DNA of 64,000 nucleotides from Nematostella vectensis. Its lineage: Eukaryota; Cnidaria; Anthozoa; Actiniaria; Edwardsiidae. The notes under the pieces are model-generated. The model saw only the letters and a list, made by a program, of their open reading frames with translations, was not told where the DNA came from and made no database searches. How positions within the stretch are numbered: position 1 is the first letter of the stretch; each line of letters begins with the position of its first letter. The position numbers were made by a program, and so were the translations under genes. The DNA is taken from assembly GCF_932526225.1 (NCBI RefSeq), contig NC_064038.1:7067070-7131069 (forward strand), given 5' to 3'. Positions 52,001 to 63,979 of this stretch are shown here, piece by piece.

Positions 52001-55000
52001 TAATAGTAAATAATTGTAATGATTATTCATTATTATTATAATGATTATTAATGATGATTGATTAATGATTAATGATATTATATAAATAATTATAATGATT
52101 ATTCATTATTATTATTATAACGGTTATTCTTGTCCTATAGGGCTTTGGGTGTTTTTCTTTTAAACACATATCAGTAGTTGACCCAGAAAAATTAAAATAC
52201 TGCAGGTGTCTGTTTAGAAGAGAGAGTAATTTCAATGTTTATATCAGGATGTATCCTATTTCCGTCTCTCCCCCCCCCCCCCTCCAATGCATCCACAATA
52301 AATTACGCGCTGATTTATTTTTTGGCAGCATTTAAAGATTGATGGGCTATGGTCATAGAGCCGCACTAACCGTTCTAGTATGCCATTCAACCCTGGCGAG
52401 AATTTCCTTCAGATGAAAATGAAAGAAATTCCACTATTCAATCCCTGAATACCTAAGAATAGCCGGTTTGAATGCACCTAGGAAATTAGTTTCCCCTCAC
52501 AGCACGGGAATGTCACTGTTATTTTTATGGACGCCAAGAAATTCGCATACAATTACATCTTCCTCACTTCCAAGGATTTATGCCTTTCAAGTTACATCCG
52601 TAAATTAGGGATTTCTTCACAAATTAATCACAGAATGATGTGTGATGTGCGTCCTTACACTAGCCGTTGTAGGACTTTAAAAGATAAGTCACAGCTAATA
52701 AAAACTTAATTGTTTCTCGGTTCAAATAATGTATTGAAAGTGGCTCTGTATTTATGTCATAGTTGTTCGATTCCTGAAGAAGTTTTACCTTGTTACATAT
52801 AATGGCATACAATTCATCCTCTTCCTCTACATTGTGGCTAAGATTATCTCAAGGTTTATCATGGAGGGAAAAGGTTAGTCTATTGTCTATAAGAAACACC
52901 TGAGAAGTTACCATAGTACTGTTTACACTAGCAAATTATGTTGCGTTACACCATCTAAGATTTTACACTTTTGGCTGAGATGCAATGAAATCTGTGAAAA
53001 AAAAATTAGTCCAAATCAATGCAGACAAAGCCAATGTTTTTCTTGCAATGTTCTTGCTATTTATCTGAAAAGTGATAATAATTTTAGAAGAGTAAAAGTT
53101 GGCAGCAAAACATGCATATTACGCAATTAAGTGCAATTTTCATAACCTAACCTGTTCAATAATCGTGTTAAGCTTTTATTATAATGCTGATTTGGGATTT
53201 CTTGTAAAGTAGTTTTTTTTATGTTTTGCTCATACAGTAGAAAATATGCCACCTTACTAGATCAGGGATTAGTTATTCTGAAATAATTACCTATTTTGTT
53301 TGTCTAAATGCTACATTTAACACATTTTTTTGTAGATTCCCTTGCTGGCAATTATGATGCTGTGAGTGACATTATAGCCTCCTGTCAGCTTGCAGCATTC
53401 CTAGAGGTTTTGAACCCTGCCATTGGCATAGTAAAAACTGGGGTTTTCGCACCATTTGCACAGGTATTAGCTGTGGCTTTTTAGCAAAAGTAATACAGAT
53501 ATTACTAGGGAAATTTGATACATTATTAACATTGATGTCTCAAAAATGCAGAAACAAAATGTTAGTAAGGCACATATCCTTGAAAAAGGAAACCATTTAA
53601 AATTGTGACCAAATCTGCATATTTAATAACCAATCTGTAGATGATTATTATTATTACATTGACAGGTGTTTGGGAGGAATTTAGTGCTGTTTATGGTTGT
53701 AGTACCCCACCCCACTCTTCATGCCGACCCTGTAGTTAGTGCTCTGTTCTTCACCTGGTCTGTTATAGAAATTATCAGGTAGGAGATACAAGATCCCAAC
53801 ACCATAATCAACACCCATCAAAGATGTGAGACCACTGTCAGTCTTGTTACTGAGACCACTACATTAAAAACCTGCATGTACAGTAAGAACCTAGGTTTTT
53901 TTTTAAGTTTGGCACAACAGGTTCTTTTATTTTGGGGTACTTACTAACAATTAAGGCAAAAATATGTAGGTTTTTCCAAGTTGCTTAATCAACAGTAGGA
54001 TTTATAATACTGAAGTGTGACTTGACTGAATACATAGCCATTTTCCTATAGAGATATCCTACTGTATGTATGCTGTATCTGTAATCTTATTTTAATGGAA
54101 CTATAGAGTAAAAAAAATGTTCAGCAAATTTATATTTTAAAGCCAATAATTTGTTTCATTTTCAATGGGGTAACCTAACATATAAATCCCTTTTGAATTT
54201 TTAGGGTTAGTAGGTTCTAATATTTTGGGTTATTAAAATCCAAAATTCCTGCCTATACTTTAGGTTCTTAAATCACTATATATTCTTTCACGCAGGTTTT
54301 CACCGTACTACAAATGGGCTCTATACTACTTTCTCTCAAGATAACATTTCTTTGTAAAAATAAATCTGCCAAAAATGCAGCTCTGACTACTCTCTCTCTC
54401 TACAACACTTAGCTCCGTTACCAGGGAGGTTGACAGATCACTAACTAACAACATGTATTTTTTTTCTTAAAGCAGCATTGTCGCCAGCTTACTTCCAGTC
54501 GATTATGTATGTAACAACTTCTGATGATTTTTAACGGAAAAAATTTAAATATTTCGAAATTGTTATAGCAGTGTGTCTATCTTTGACTGATAATTTAGAG
54601 TGGTTGGCCTGTTAAAATCTGGATTCTAATCTATTGTCGGTTGAGGTTTCCGTCGGCCCTCTGGGGGTAAACTGGTGACAATGCCGCTTTAATTGTATTA
54701 TTTCCTTTTTTTTAATTTTAAATTAACTGACTTGGAGCAATGCTGTGTTGTGTGAGCCTTCCACGCCTTTTGTGTTGAAGTTTGTGTTGGAGTTAAAACA
54801 AAATAAATTAAAATATTATATGAAAGATTACTAAAATAATTCTAATTCATTATCACAATTGACCACTAGTATATATATATATATATATAGCTGTTGTAGG
54901 CGGAGTGAGATGACAGGATTTTCCATGAAATAAAGTGTTCTATGTCGTTGTCTTTAAGGCTCCATATGTACTTGCTTAGTTCGGTTGAGTTTCTGTGTTT

Positions 55001-58000
55001 AGCGTGTCGGAATAAGGCGGTGTGGTTTCTATATCTTGTCTTGAATTCGTTCTCGGTTAGTCCTACGTAGGTTTCGGAGGTGTTGTTGTCCTTTCTTGTT
55101 ACAGTAGCTTGGTAGATAACAGATGATTGGAGGCAGTTTCCGTCAAGGGGGCACGCGTTCTTTTGTCTGCAGTTGCATGTTTTGTTATTGGCGGTGGCGA
55201 GGGAGGTAGGGGCGTCTTCGGTTGTTATTGATGAGGCGATTATGTGCTTGTTGTGGTTGTCAATTATCTGCTTGTTGTTGCTCATGCAGCTATAACTGAT
55301 TTTGATTGTGTTCTGGTTAAAGATTTTTCTGAGTTTGTGGTCTTTAGGGAAGTGCTTGTCTATGAGTGAGAGAAATCTGTGGCCGATGTTGGTGCTTGTG
55401 TTCTTGCTGAAAGTGGTTGTACCAGATGATGTTGTTGCGCTGGCTGTTCTTGCGTTTGCTTGTGGTGTTTGGTTCGTAGTGCAGCGTGTAGTTATATCCA
55501 CTTTCGTCGAGTGCTTTCTGGTATGGCGGCGCGGCTTGGTCGAAGGTTTCTTTGTCTGATGATAGTGTAGATAAGCGTTTGTTGATACTGGCAGGGATAT
55601 TCTTTGTGATGGTAGGTGGGTGGTTGCTCTCACGGTGGACGTACTGTAGTGGGGCGTTCGGTTTGGTGAAAGGCTGGTAGGTGTTGCGGTTCAGGTCGAA
55701 TGTGACGTCTAGGAAGTTGACTCTCGCTTGTTGGCTTCTATGGTGATTCGCAGTCCGTTGTTGTTGAAGATGCGGCATAGTTCTTTCTTGATATTTTCTG
55801 TGTTTTTAGGTGTGGCGCTTGTGATGGCTAGTCCGTCGTTGCGGTAGAGTCCTACGTTGATGTTAAGGTCTTGGAGTTGTGAGAGGAGGAAGTTGCCTAC
55901 AAGTTTGCATGTTTCAGCACCGTTTTAGCTTCCCATTGTCACGCCGAATGTAGAGTTGCCTTTTTTGTGCCAGGGTGTTTGGTTGTGAACTAGGATAGAG
56001 CTCTTGGTGTGGGTTATGATGTTTTTTTCTTCAGCGGTGATGCAGTCGTAGTCAGCGGCGAAGTCGAGGGCTTTGTTTAGGAGTTCTTGGCTGATGGATG
56101 GGTAGGATTCCACTATGTCGAAACATATAAAGTTGGATGCTGTCTTGTTTTTTGTTGATGTATTGATGTGTTTTTTTATACATAGATAGTATATAAGTGA
56201 TGGTAGTAATATATTCTTAATAAATCTCCTGATGAGTGGGCCACGAAACAGGCTTGTAGAGATGAAACGGTAGTTCTCGTGTTTTTTCCTACAAACCAAG
56301 ATATATCCCGCTCTACACTTAAGTATTGAGCACTGTTATATGAACGCCTGCACTCAACGTACCTTACTATTTCACAGTAACGATGATTATTTATTATCAT
56401 CATTATTTTTTTTATCACCACCACCATAATAACCACCACTACCATTTTTCAAATCATATATTTCTATTATTTATTATCATCATATGTATAATATTTTTGC
56501 TGTACAATGATTTTCTTGTTTTTTTTTTTATTTTCATTTACAAATTACTTCTCTTCTCGCAATGATGTTTTAGATACCCCTTCTACATAGTCCAGATCAT
56601 AGGGATACCATTTGAGCCCCTTATTTGGTTGCGGTACACAGCATGGATACCACTCTACCCTGTTGGTATGATTACAGAAGGTATGTCTGGGGTATACCCA
56701 TAAGGGAAGGGGTACCACACTACTCTGTTGGTATGATTACAGAAGGTATGTCTGGGGTATGCCCATAAGGTAAGGGGTACCACACTACCCTGTTGGTATG
56801 AACACAAAAGGGGTTTCTGGGGAAGACCAATTTATTTGTATTTCTTAGTTAAATCCCTAAGGATCAGCTCATGCATAAACTCTCAGTAGTGCACCTAACA
56901 ATAGCTGTAAGAGCAAGCAACACAATTTGATTATTCAATGTTTTCCTATTTTGTTTTTCTTTAATTTTGGTTTCTTTAAGCCGCATTGTCACCAGTTCAA
57001 TACAAACAATATCCGAAAACGCGAAAAATATTTCAAAATATTGAAAACAGTGCATTTATTGGAAGTTTCTTTGAGGATGTGATTGATAATTAAGAGCGGA
57101 TGGCCTGTTTAATATCTCGGATTTTAATAGATTCTTTTGTCTTTTAACGGTTGAGGATTCGGTCGGACCTCCGGAAGTAAACTGGTGACAATGCGGCTTT
57201 AAGACCTGAAATCCATTTAAACAGCTAATAAAAGAAAAAAAAAATCAGCAAGCCAGCTACATTTTTAAATACTGTAGGTAGCTTCTCACAACCTCTTACC
57301 CAGGTCTGACCAAAGTAACACGATAGGAAAAGGACCTTGTGTATGAAGTTCGCTTTTTCACTTGATATACATTTTTTTGTAGTCATTCTTATCTGGAAAG
57401 CCTTGCCTCTATTGGACCAGACTCAGAGGTTCTCCATTATCCTTCCCAATGCATTCAACTTCAGCTTCAGTTTTGCAATGTTCCTGAGGTTTTACCTCAT
57501 CTTTATGATATATGGTAAGGAAATACACAGTGCTTGACTCTTATTTGTGGGTTGCCTGCAGTGAAGGCATTTACTCAGTGTTTTTTATAGCAGCAATCTT
57601 GGATATTGAGCACTGGGTAAATGTTGTGGTTGGAAATTCATTTTGGTTGGAATTTTTACCAACCAGTTGGAAATTTTTCAACTAGTTAGAAATTTTACAA
57701 CCAGTTGGAAATTCTCCCTACCAGTAAAATATTTGAGAAATAACCTTGATTTTTTTTATTTTCTGTTTATAACGATGCAATTTGTCAGTCCCATATTGAT
57801 ATTTCTAGGTTCTAATGTTTCCCCTTTAACTATGATTAGAATAAAGTGTAACTATGGCCTATACTATAGCCTAACTATGGTTATAATAAGCGTTTCCTGA
57901 AACCTTTCTGTGGTACAATCTGATATAGCCCCCCCCCCCTTCAAATCTCTTATTTGATTTTTCTTATGTTTATTCCCTGTTCTAGGGAGAAGCTACATGT

Positions 58001-58385
58001 TGCGGCACACCTCCCCCTGGATCTGTTTCTTACAATATTACTTTGCTCATGTTTATTCCCAATTCCAGGGGGAAGCTACATGATACTGGCACCTCCCCCT
58101 GAATCAGTTGTTATGATATAACTTTGCTCAAGTTCATTCTCTATTCCAGGGGGAAGCTACATGATACTGGCACCTCCCCCTGAATCAGTTGTTATGATAT
58201 AACTTTGCTCAAGTTCATTCTCTATTCCAGGGGGAAGCTACATGATACTGGCACCTCCCCCTGAATCAGTTGTTATGATATAACTTTGCTCAAGTTCATT
58301 CTCTATTCCAGGGGGAAGCTACATGTTGCTCCATATGCACAGGCTGAGGAGCAAGAGATATGGCAAGAAGAAAAAAGTTGCGTGA
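49047..58385 (+). CDS. HACD3: HACD3-like very-long-chain 3-hydroxyacyl-CoA dehydratase with N-terminal CS domain (11 exons)
   Basis: Coding exons: 49047-49130, 49215-49257, 50087-50160, 50259-50459, 51568-51634, 52763-52873, 53336-53463, 53666-53778, 56574-56680, 57383-57514, 58312-58385; phases agree, giving 377 residues (human HACD3 about 362). Residues 1 to about 105 form a p23-like CS domain ([20 protein letters not shown], then [10 protein letters not shown], then the [12 protein letters not shown] end). An acidic coiled-coil-like [16 protein letters not shown] linker follows, then a six-helix PTPLA/HACD membrane domain with [12 protein letters not shown] (267-278) and LYPVGMITE. By analogy to yeast Phs1, Tyr302 and Glu309 are the catalytic pair. 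The C-terminus KKKKVA is a KKxx ER-retrieval signal. The enzyme does the third step of fatty acid elongation, dehydrating 3-hydroxyacyl-CoA in the ER. Exon 9 donor and exon 11 acceptor junctions are tandemly duplicated in the neighbouring introns. Confidence 0.94.
52011..52125. repeat. AT-rich ATT/ATG microsatellite-like tract in HACD3 intron 5
   Basis: Low-complexity TAATGATTATT-type repeats, partly duplicated (52015-52045 and 52090-52122). Confidence 0.7.
54467..54692. mobile_element. MITE family copy 2, HACD3 intron 8
   Basis: The left end TTAAAGCAGCATTGTCGCCAG and right end GGTGACAATGCCGCTTTAA are inverted, flanked by TTAA; same family as 28929-29171. Confidence 0.75.
54866..55450 (-). 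pseudogene. Penelope-like GIY-YIG endonuclease segment
   Basis: This part of a 255-codon frame carries [14 protein letters not shown], a cysteine motif C-x-C-x5-C-x4-C, and GIY-YIG-type [24 protein letters not shown] with Arg and downstream SKYIW. It runs directly into a (TA)n tract that supplies the last few artificial IY codons. The N-terminal third of the frame (right of about 55450) is out of frame with the real element. Confidence 0.75.
54870..56215 (-). mobile_element. Penelope-like retroelement fragment (RT + GIY-YIG endonuclease), HACD3 intron 8
   Basis: Reading leftward on the minus strand: the RT palm segment [20 protein letters not shown] (about 56120), then [10 protein letters not shown] (about 55840) in another frame, then [20 protein letters not shown] and YTLHYEPN. 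After a further frame break come [29 protein letters not shown] and a zinc-like [17 protein letters not shown]. Last is the GIY-YIG nuclease with [17 protein letters not shown]. This is the domain order of Penelope-like elements. It ends at a (TA)n tract at 54870-54889. Several frame breaks and the changed GLYRND motif (family members usually have two Asp) show it is dead. Confidence 0.85.
55430..56215 (-). pseudogene. Penelope-like reverse transcriptase segment (multiple frame breaks)
   Basis: Segments 56215-55925, about 55930-55780 and 55778-55430 are related to successive parts of the Penelope RT but need frame changes or pass a stop near 55925. The motif GLYRNDGL has Asn where a second Asp is expected. 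It is not functional. Confidence 0.72.
56224..56263 (+). ncRNA. Hammerhead ribozyme motif next to the Penelope-like fragment
   Basis: On the plus strand: stem I AUCUC (56224-56228) pairs with GAGAU (56259-56263); core CUGAUGA is at 56229-56235; a short stem II GUG/CAC closes over GGC (56236-56244); core GAA is at 56245-56247; stem III ACA/UGU has loop GGCU (56248-56257); cleavage nucleotide A is 56258. All conserved core bases are present. Penelope-like elements are known to carry hammerheads in their pLTR repeats. Here the motif is on the strand opposite the RT and endonuclease frames, suggesting an inverted pLTR piece. Short stems make activity less certain than in the satellite array. Confidence 0.72.
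56643..56825 (+). repeat. 65-bp triplication of the HACD3 exon 9 splice donor
   Basis: The exon end encoding YPVGMITE (catalytic Tyr and Glu) plus AAG/GTATGT and ~25 intron bases is repeated at 65-base spacing: donors at 56681, 56746, and a third where GT has become GG at 56811. The first is the real donor by frame and family length. Read-through into the second would meet an in-frame TAA. Confidence 0.85.
56976..57203. mobile_element. MITE family copy 3, HACD3 intron 9
   Basis: The left end TTAAGCCGCATTGTCACCAG and right end CTGGTGACAATGCGGCTTTAA are inverted; same family as 28929-29171. The interior shares long words with the copy at 63268, for example GGATGTGATTGATAAT. Confidence 0.78.
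57640..57728. repeat. Short tandem repeat in HACD3 intron 10
   Basis: The ~19-base phrase CCAGTTGGAAATTTTTCAA recurs about four times with substitutions. Confidence 0.6.
57966..58330 (+). repeat. 81-bp tandem array made of the HACD3 exon 11 splice acceptor (5 copies)
   Basis: Each unit contains TATTCCAGGGGGAAGCTACA, that is, a pyrimidine tract, AG and the first coding bases of exon 11. AGs lie at 57984-57985, 58067-58068, 58148-58149, 58229-58230 and the true one at 58310-58311, spaced 83, 81, 81, 81. Units 3 and 4 are nearly identical. Use of a decoy AG (copies 2-4) keeps the frame for [16 protein letters not shown] and then stops, removing the KKxx tail. Confidence 0.88.
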
Positions 58386-59354
58386 GAAGAACAAATGGAC
58401 TGGACTAATATATATATCTGTTCGTATTTTGAAAAGCAATGCAAAGTCTATGTTTAAGTTGAAATTGGTATTTGGTTTTGTTCTGTACATATCAGAAATA
58501 CAAACTGCCAGCCATGAAATGTCTGCTCTATGGTGATACCCTTTGGTCAAGAGGCCGAAGTCTGCTTTACCCATCCCCTTTTAGTATTTGGTGTGTGTGG
58601 GGGGGGGGGGGGGGCATTTTATTTTACAAATGCTTAAAGTCTGTGTCAGATACCAATCACTGTAATTACCTCGATGAACTATATGGAACCCAACCATTTT
58701 TAATGTCTGGTGGTCACTGACTTCTTCTTGCTTCATATCTTTCCTGAGGGAAATTTGATTCAGATTTCTTTCAAATAAAACACCTTGCAAGCAATTCGAT
58801 TCTCGCGAATCCCTGCCTATCTGCTAGGATGAGGACTAGTGACTTCTGGAAATGGAAAATACAGTGAAATGTGGAACCCATGCCCCCTAAAATACATCTA
58901 TTCCAATTAGTTGCACCCACGTATCAATGTATCATAGCCCTTAGTGATTCATGGGCAATGTATAAATGGCTGAATCCTTGTCTCGGAACGTCTACTCACG
59001 CTTATTTTATATCATGCGTTAACTGTCAATCAACAAAACCGCCCCTTAAGCTTGCTCACTTGAGTTTGTTCCGGGTTTTTATTTGATACCAATAAAGCAC
59101 TGCGGATTATGACTCATGGATTCTCCAAGTGCAACCTAATTTAAAAGATATATATTCACAACCCTGACTTCATTGTACCTGCTGTTCTTTAGTCCCAAGC
59201 AAATAGCACATACAGTAATGTAGACCAAGAAAGTTTTAACAAATTGCGAAAAAAAATGATGGTACATCAGAGGAAATTGACCAAGCTTCCTGACCCATGG
59301 TTAACTTAAGGCCATCATTTTTTTTTATATATTTCCAAGAAATTACAAATACTG
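58386..59354. other. HACD3 3' UTR and spacer
   Basis: AATAAA occurs at 58774-58779 and 59091-59096. A G-run lies at 58601-58615. No further gene recognised. Confidence 0.5.
58774..58779 (+). terminator. HACD3 polyadenylation signal candidate
   Basis: AATAAA about 390 bases after the HACD3 stop; a second AATAAA follows at 59091-59096. Confidence 0.45.
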
Positions 59355-59355
59355 C

Positions 59356-59457
59356 CCTGGGTACCAGAGGCTCAAGCTTCACTTGTTTACTGTCACGATG
59401 GTCTCACAGCCAAGACTTGCAACAGTAAACGAGTGAAGCTGGATCCTCTGGTACCCA
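59356..59457. mobile_element. Short palindromic MITE (GGTACC family), copy 1
   Basis: CCTGGGTACCAGAGG...AAGCTTCAC is mirrored by GTGAAGCTGGATCCTCTGGTACCC at about 100 bases. Related copies are at 63918-63979 and a half copy at 44048-44063. Confidence 0.65.
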
Positions 59458-59781
59458 TCTTACACCAATGCTTGTATTTAAAAACAAGCTCCCATGATAT
59501 ACTTCAACTTGTCATGTTCAGGGATGCTTTGAGTGATAGTGAATAAAACAAGAGAATAAGGAAACTCTAGTAGCCAGGGTAGAAAAGGTTATTCATCTTT
59601 TTTTATAAACTCTTAACACAAGCATTTTGCAAAAAGGTCTGAAATAGCTCAACATATCTGGTTAGTCCCAGAAAAAGTGAAAGAGTAGGGTGCTTGTGTC
59701 CCTATAATAAGATACAACATTCAACTTTACCCTTTTTAAACCTCCAATGTCAAGGAAGAAACCATTGTAGATTTATAATGC

Positions 59782-59787
59782 TTTATT
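59782..59787 (-). terminator. Polyubiquitin polyadenylation signal
   Basis: AATAAA on the minus strand about 92 bases after the ubiquitin stop codon. Confidence 0.65.
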
Positions 59788-59878
59788 CGATCCGAAAAAG
59801 TAACAAAAACAAAATCAAAATACATTTGAGTGCTCAATAATTCGGTCAGTCCAGTCTATTATTACAGGGTTCTTTAGT

Positions 59879-61570
<1,692 letters not shown>

Positions 61571-61571
61571 C

Positions 61572-61579
61572 TATTTATA
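61572..61579 (-). promoter_or_regulatory. TATA box of the polyubiquitin gene
   Basis: TATAAATA on the minus strand about 92 bases upstream of the start codon, giving a 5' UTR of about 65 bases. CCAAT-type sequences occur upstream (reverse ATTGG near 61622 and CCAAT near 61648). Confidence 0.65.
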
Positions 61580-61599
61580 TCAGCATAGTTGTCAACTAT

Positions 61600-62479
61600 T
61601 TAGTGACGTAAATGAAGCGCTAATTGGCTGTTATAAATAGGCTGACCAATGAGAAACAGCCCGGAACAATAAACTCCAGTGAGCAAGCCGCAGAGGCGGG
61701 ATTTTGTTGATTGACAGTTTACGCGTGTGGCGTGTATATAATATAGCAACGTTGGCAGTTTTGTCTTATTATTCAAGCATTAGAATTATTTTTTTTTTAC
61801 TTTCTTATGAAGATAGTCAATATCTTTTTACTTAAAAACAGTTCATAATTGTCTTTTGATGATAAAACCTGCTATGTGGGTAAGAATGATGACACAACAG
61901 AAAGGCTGAAAAAAAAACCGGAAATGCAGTGTCATGTCGTTCACGTGATTTCCTCTTTTAGTAACACCGCGAACTTTGAACTCACTCGTGCGTTTACGAA
62001 TTCTATACAGCTCAATTTGCTGAATGTGCTGGATTTCCGCGTTATCGCACAATCTCCTTTGATCTACCGCACGTAATGGCCGTTATTTAAGGTCAAGTTT
62101 AGTATTGAAGTTTTTTTTTAACCTGATTTTTTTTGCATGCAGATATATTGCTCTATGACTTCTTGAGTAATAAATTGACTATTTTCAATCCACATATTTC
62201 AAATAGAAATCGCTAAAAATAATAAGTCGGCGGTTGTCAAGGCAGAGGGTTCCCATTTCGAGTTGGCCAAGTTACAAGCAAATTGGATATCGTGACTCTT
62301 ATTCTGCTAGTAGGATATATCTCGAACAACTGGACAGCCCCGTAGCCAGGATTTTGAGCGGGAGGGGTTGTTTACCATTTAGCGGACCATTTTCTCTTAG
62401 ATAGCTTGCCTTAGCTCGCAGTGGTACTCAATTCCTTCATTAGAGCGGACCTCCAAGTCAAGTGGGGTTTCAGTTTCAG
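61600..62479. other. Upstream region of polyubiquitin and spacer
   Basis: Distal promoter region followed by AT-rich sequence; no additional gene. A short TATATAATATA tract at 61735-61746 on the plus strand has no linked frame. Confidence 0.4.
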
Positions 62480-62826
62480 TTTAATCTTTGTTTATCGAGG
62501 GTAACATATTTAACCGAATATAGAGTTTTTTAACATATGGCCCTCGGTTAGCAAGCACTGTCACTGGGGTGGTCACTGCCAGAGGGTTTATTGCGTCCCC
62601 AGTGGTTCTTTTGCGTCCCTTCGGTTCAGGTTAGTGTAGTGCAGCCTGAAGAGATGCGACCTCTGGTTTAGTGTCCTTATCCGAGAAGACTGGAAACACG
62701 GGAGAATAACTTCAACTCACTTGTGACACAAATTCGAATCAAGGCAGGAACCCGGAAAAATCCCCAATTTGAGCCAGGATTCGAACCTGGGCCACAGCGG
62801 TGATAGGCCGACCCGCTAACACCCAT
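62480..62826 (-). mobile_element. tRNA-derived SINE, copy B
   Basis: Same family and orientation as 32718-33068. B box GGTTCGAATCC is at 62787-62777 on the minus strand, and an A-box-like TTAGCGGGTCGGCC lies about 62819-62806. The body phrase AGTGTCCTTATCCGAGAAGA is identical in both copies. Confidence 0.82.
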
Positions 62827-62884
62827 CCGTAGCTACGGGCCTGCTGGATCAATGGCTAGTGGAACAAGATTACTTATCCATCTG

Positions 62885-62981
62885 GGGCCGGTTCCCAGAA
62901 AGCAGGTTAGCCATTTAATTGGATAAAAAGGGCATTCATCCCTGGGTTAGCATTAATCTGCTTTCTAGGAATCCGGCCCTG
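62885..62981. mobile_element. ~97-bp MITE-like inverted repeat
   Basis: GGGCCGGTTCCCAGAAAGCA at the left is matched by the reverse complement of TGCTTTCTAGGAATCCGGCCC at the right, with three mismatches; GGTTAGC and GGGTTAGC are inside. Confidence 0.65.
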
Positions 62982-63267
62982 GTAGACAGACTGGTAAGGT
63001 AATTCACCTGTAATTCAACAGCGAGCTGGTTTCAAAATATTTTTCTTTTTCTGGACTGCTGGAATCTTTTAAAGCGTTTTAAAATGCAGTGGTATATTCG
63101 CAACTTCAAAATAACAATCTGATACGTTATTTACGAACGATATTTGATTGAAAATATCTCGGTTACTTGCTTGAATTAGAAGATGGAAATGATGGATGCT
63201 TGTGTGACTCGGCATTGAGCAGGAGCATAAAAATGGTGGCGTGATTGGCCTACAATCTCCGATCTTT

Positions 63268-63451
63268 TTTAACAGAAAACGCGAAAAATATTTCAAAATA
63301 TTGAAAGCAGTGTGTATTTTGCAGATTTCTTCGAGGATGTGATTGATAATTTAGAGCGGATGGCATGTTAAATATCTCGGATTCTAATAGTTAACGGTGA
63401 GGTTTGCGTCCGGACCTCCGGAAGTGAACTGGTGACAATGCGGCTTTAAGT
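63268..63451. mobile_element. MITE family copy 4 (left-truncated)
   Basis: GAAAACGCGAAAAATATTTC and later words match copy 3, and the right end CTGGTGACAATGCGGCTTTAA is intact. The left terminal repeat is missing. Confidence 0.7.
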
Positions 63452-63917
63452 ATACTAAGAAACTTGCAGTGGTGACATTTTTTTTTAAAGCCAGGGGCTA
63501 ATTACCAATTTCTTGAGCCACTGGGTTGTATTTTTTTTTTTTTGCCGTTTCGTTCGGCAATGCTGCCTTCATCAGGATTAACGCCATAAAGGTCCAGTAG
63601 CTGCGGTACAGGGGGCATGGGATTATCACCCTCTTAATTCTCGCAATAACTTCGTCTCATTTATTTGCCCCCAGCCCCCCTTCCTTTCTTTGTCCACACA
63701 GCACCTATTTAAATGGCTATCTTTCTAAATGAAAAGACCAGGTCACATTTAAGTTAACCCTATGTCTACCCATCCGAAAAATATGCCTGGCACTTTAGTA
63801 AATAGATCCTATAAATTTTACATATAGATTTTACCAAATTTTAAAAACATGTAATAGTCGAGGCTCAGATAGCAGAAAAATATAGCTATTTTATTCCTGA
63901 TGCGTTATAAAAGACAC

Positions 63918-63979
63918 CCTGGGTACCAGAGGCTCGAGCTTCACTCCGACAACTCGAGCTCGAGCCCCTGGTACCCAGG
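63918..63979. mobile_element. Short palindromic MITE (GGTACC family), copy 2
   Basis: CCTGGGTACCAGAGGCTCGA pairs with the end TCGAGCCCCTGGTACCCAGG over 62 bases; same termini as the element at 59356-59457. Confidence 0.65.

Noticed and set aside
63536..63585. Possible third hammerhead on the minus strand (CCTGATGAAGGC...GAACGAAAC)
   Set aside because: CUGAUGA is present, but after the stem-loop the GAA core is offset, no UH cleavage site with stem III can be formed, and stem I does not pair.
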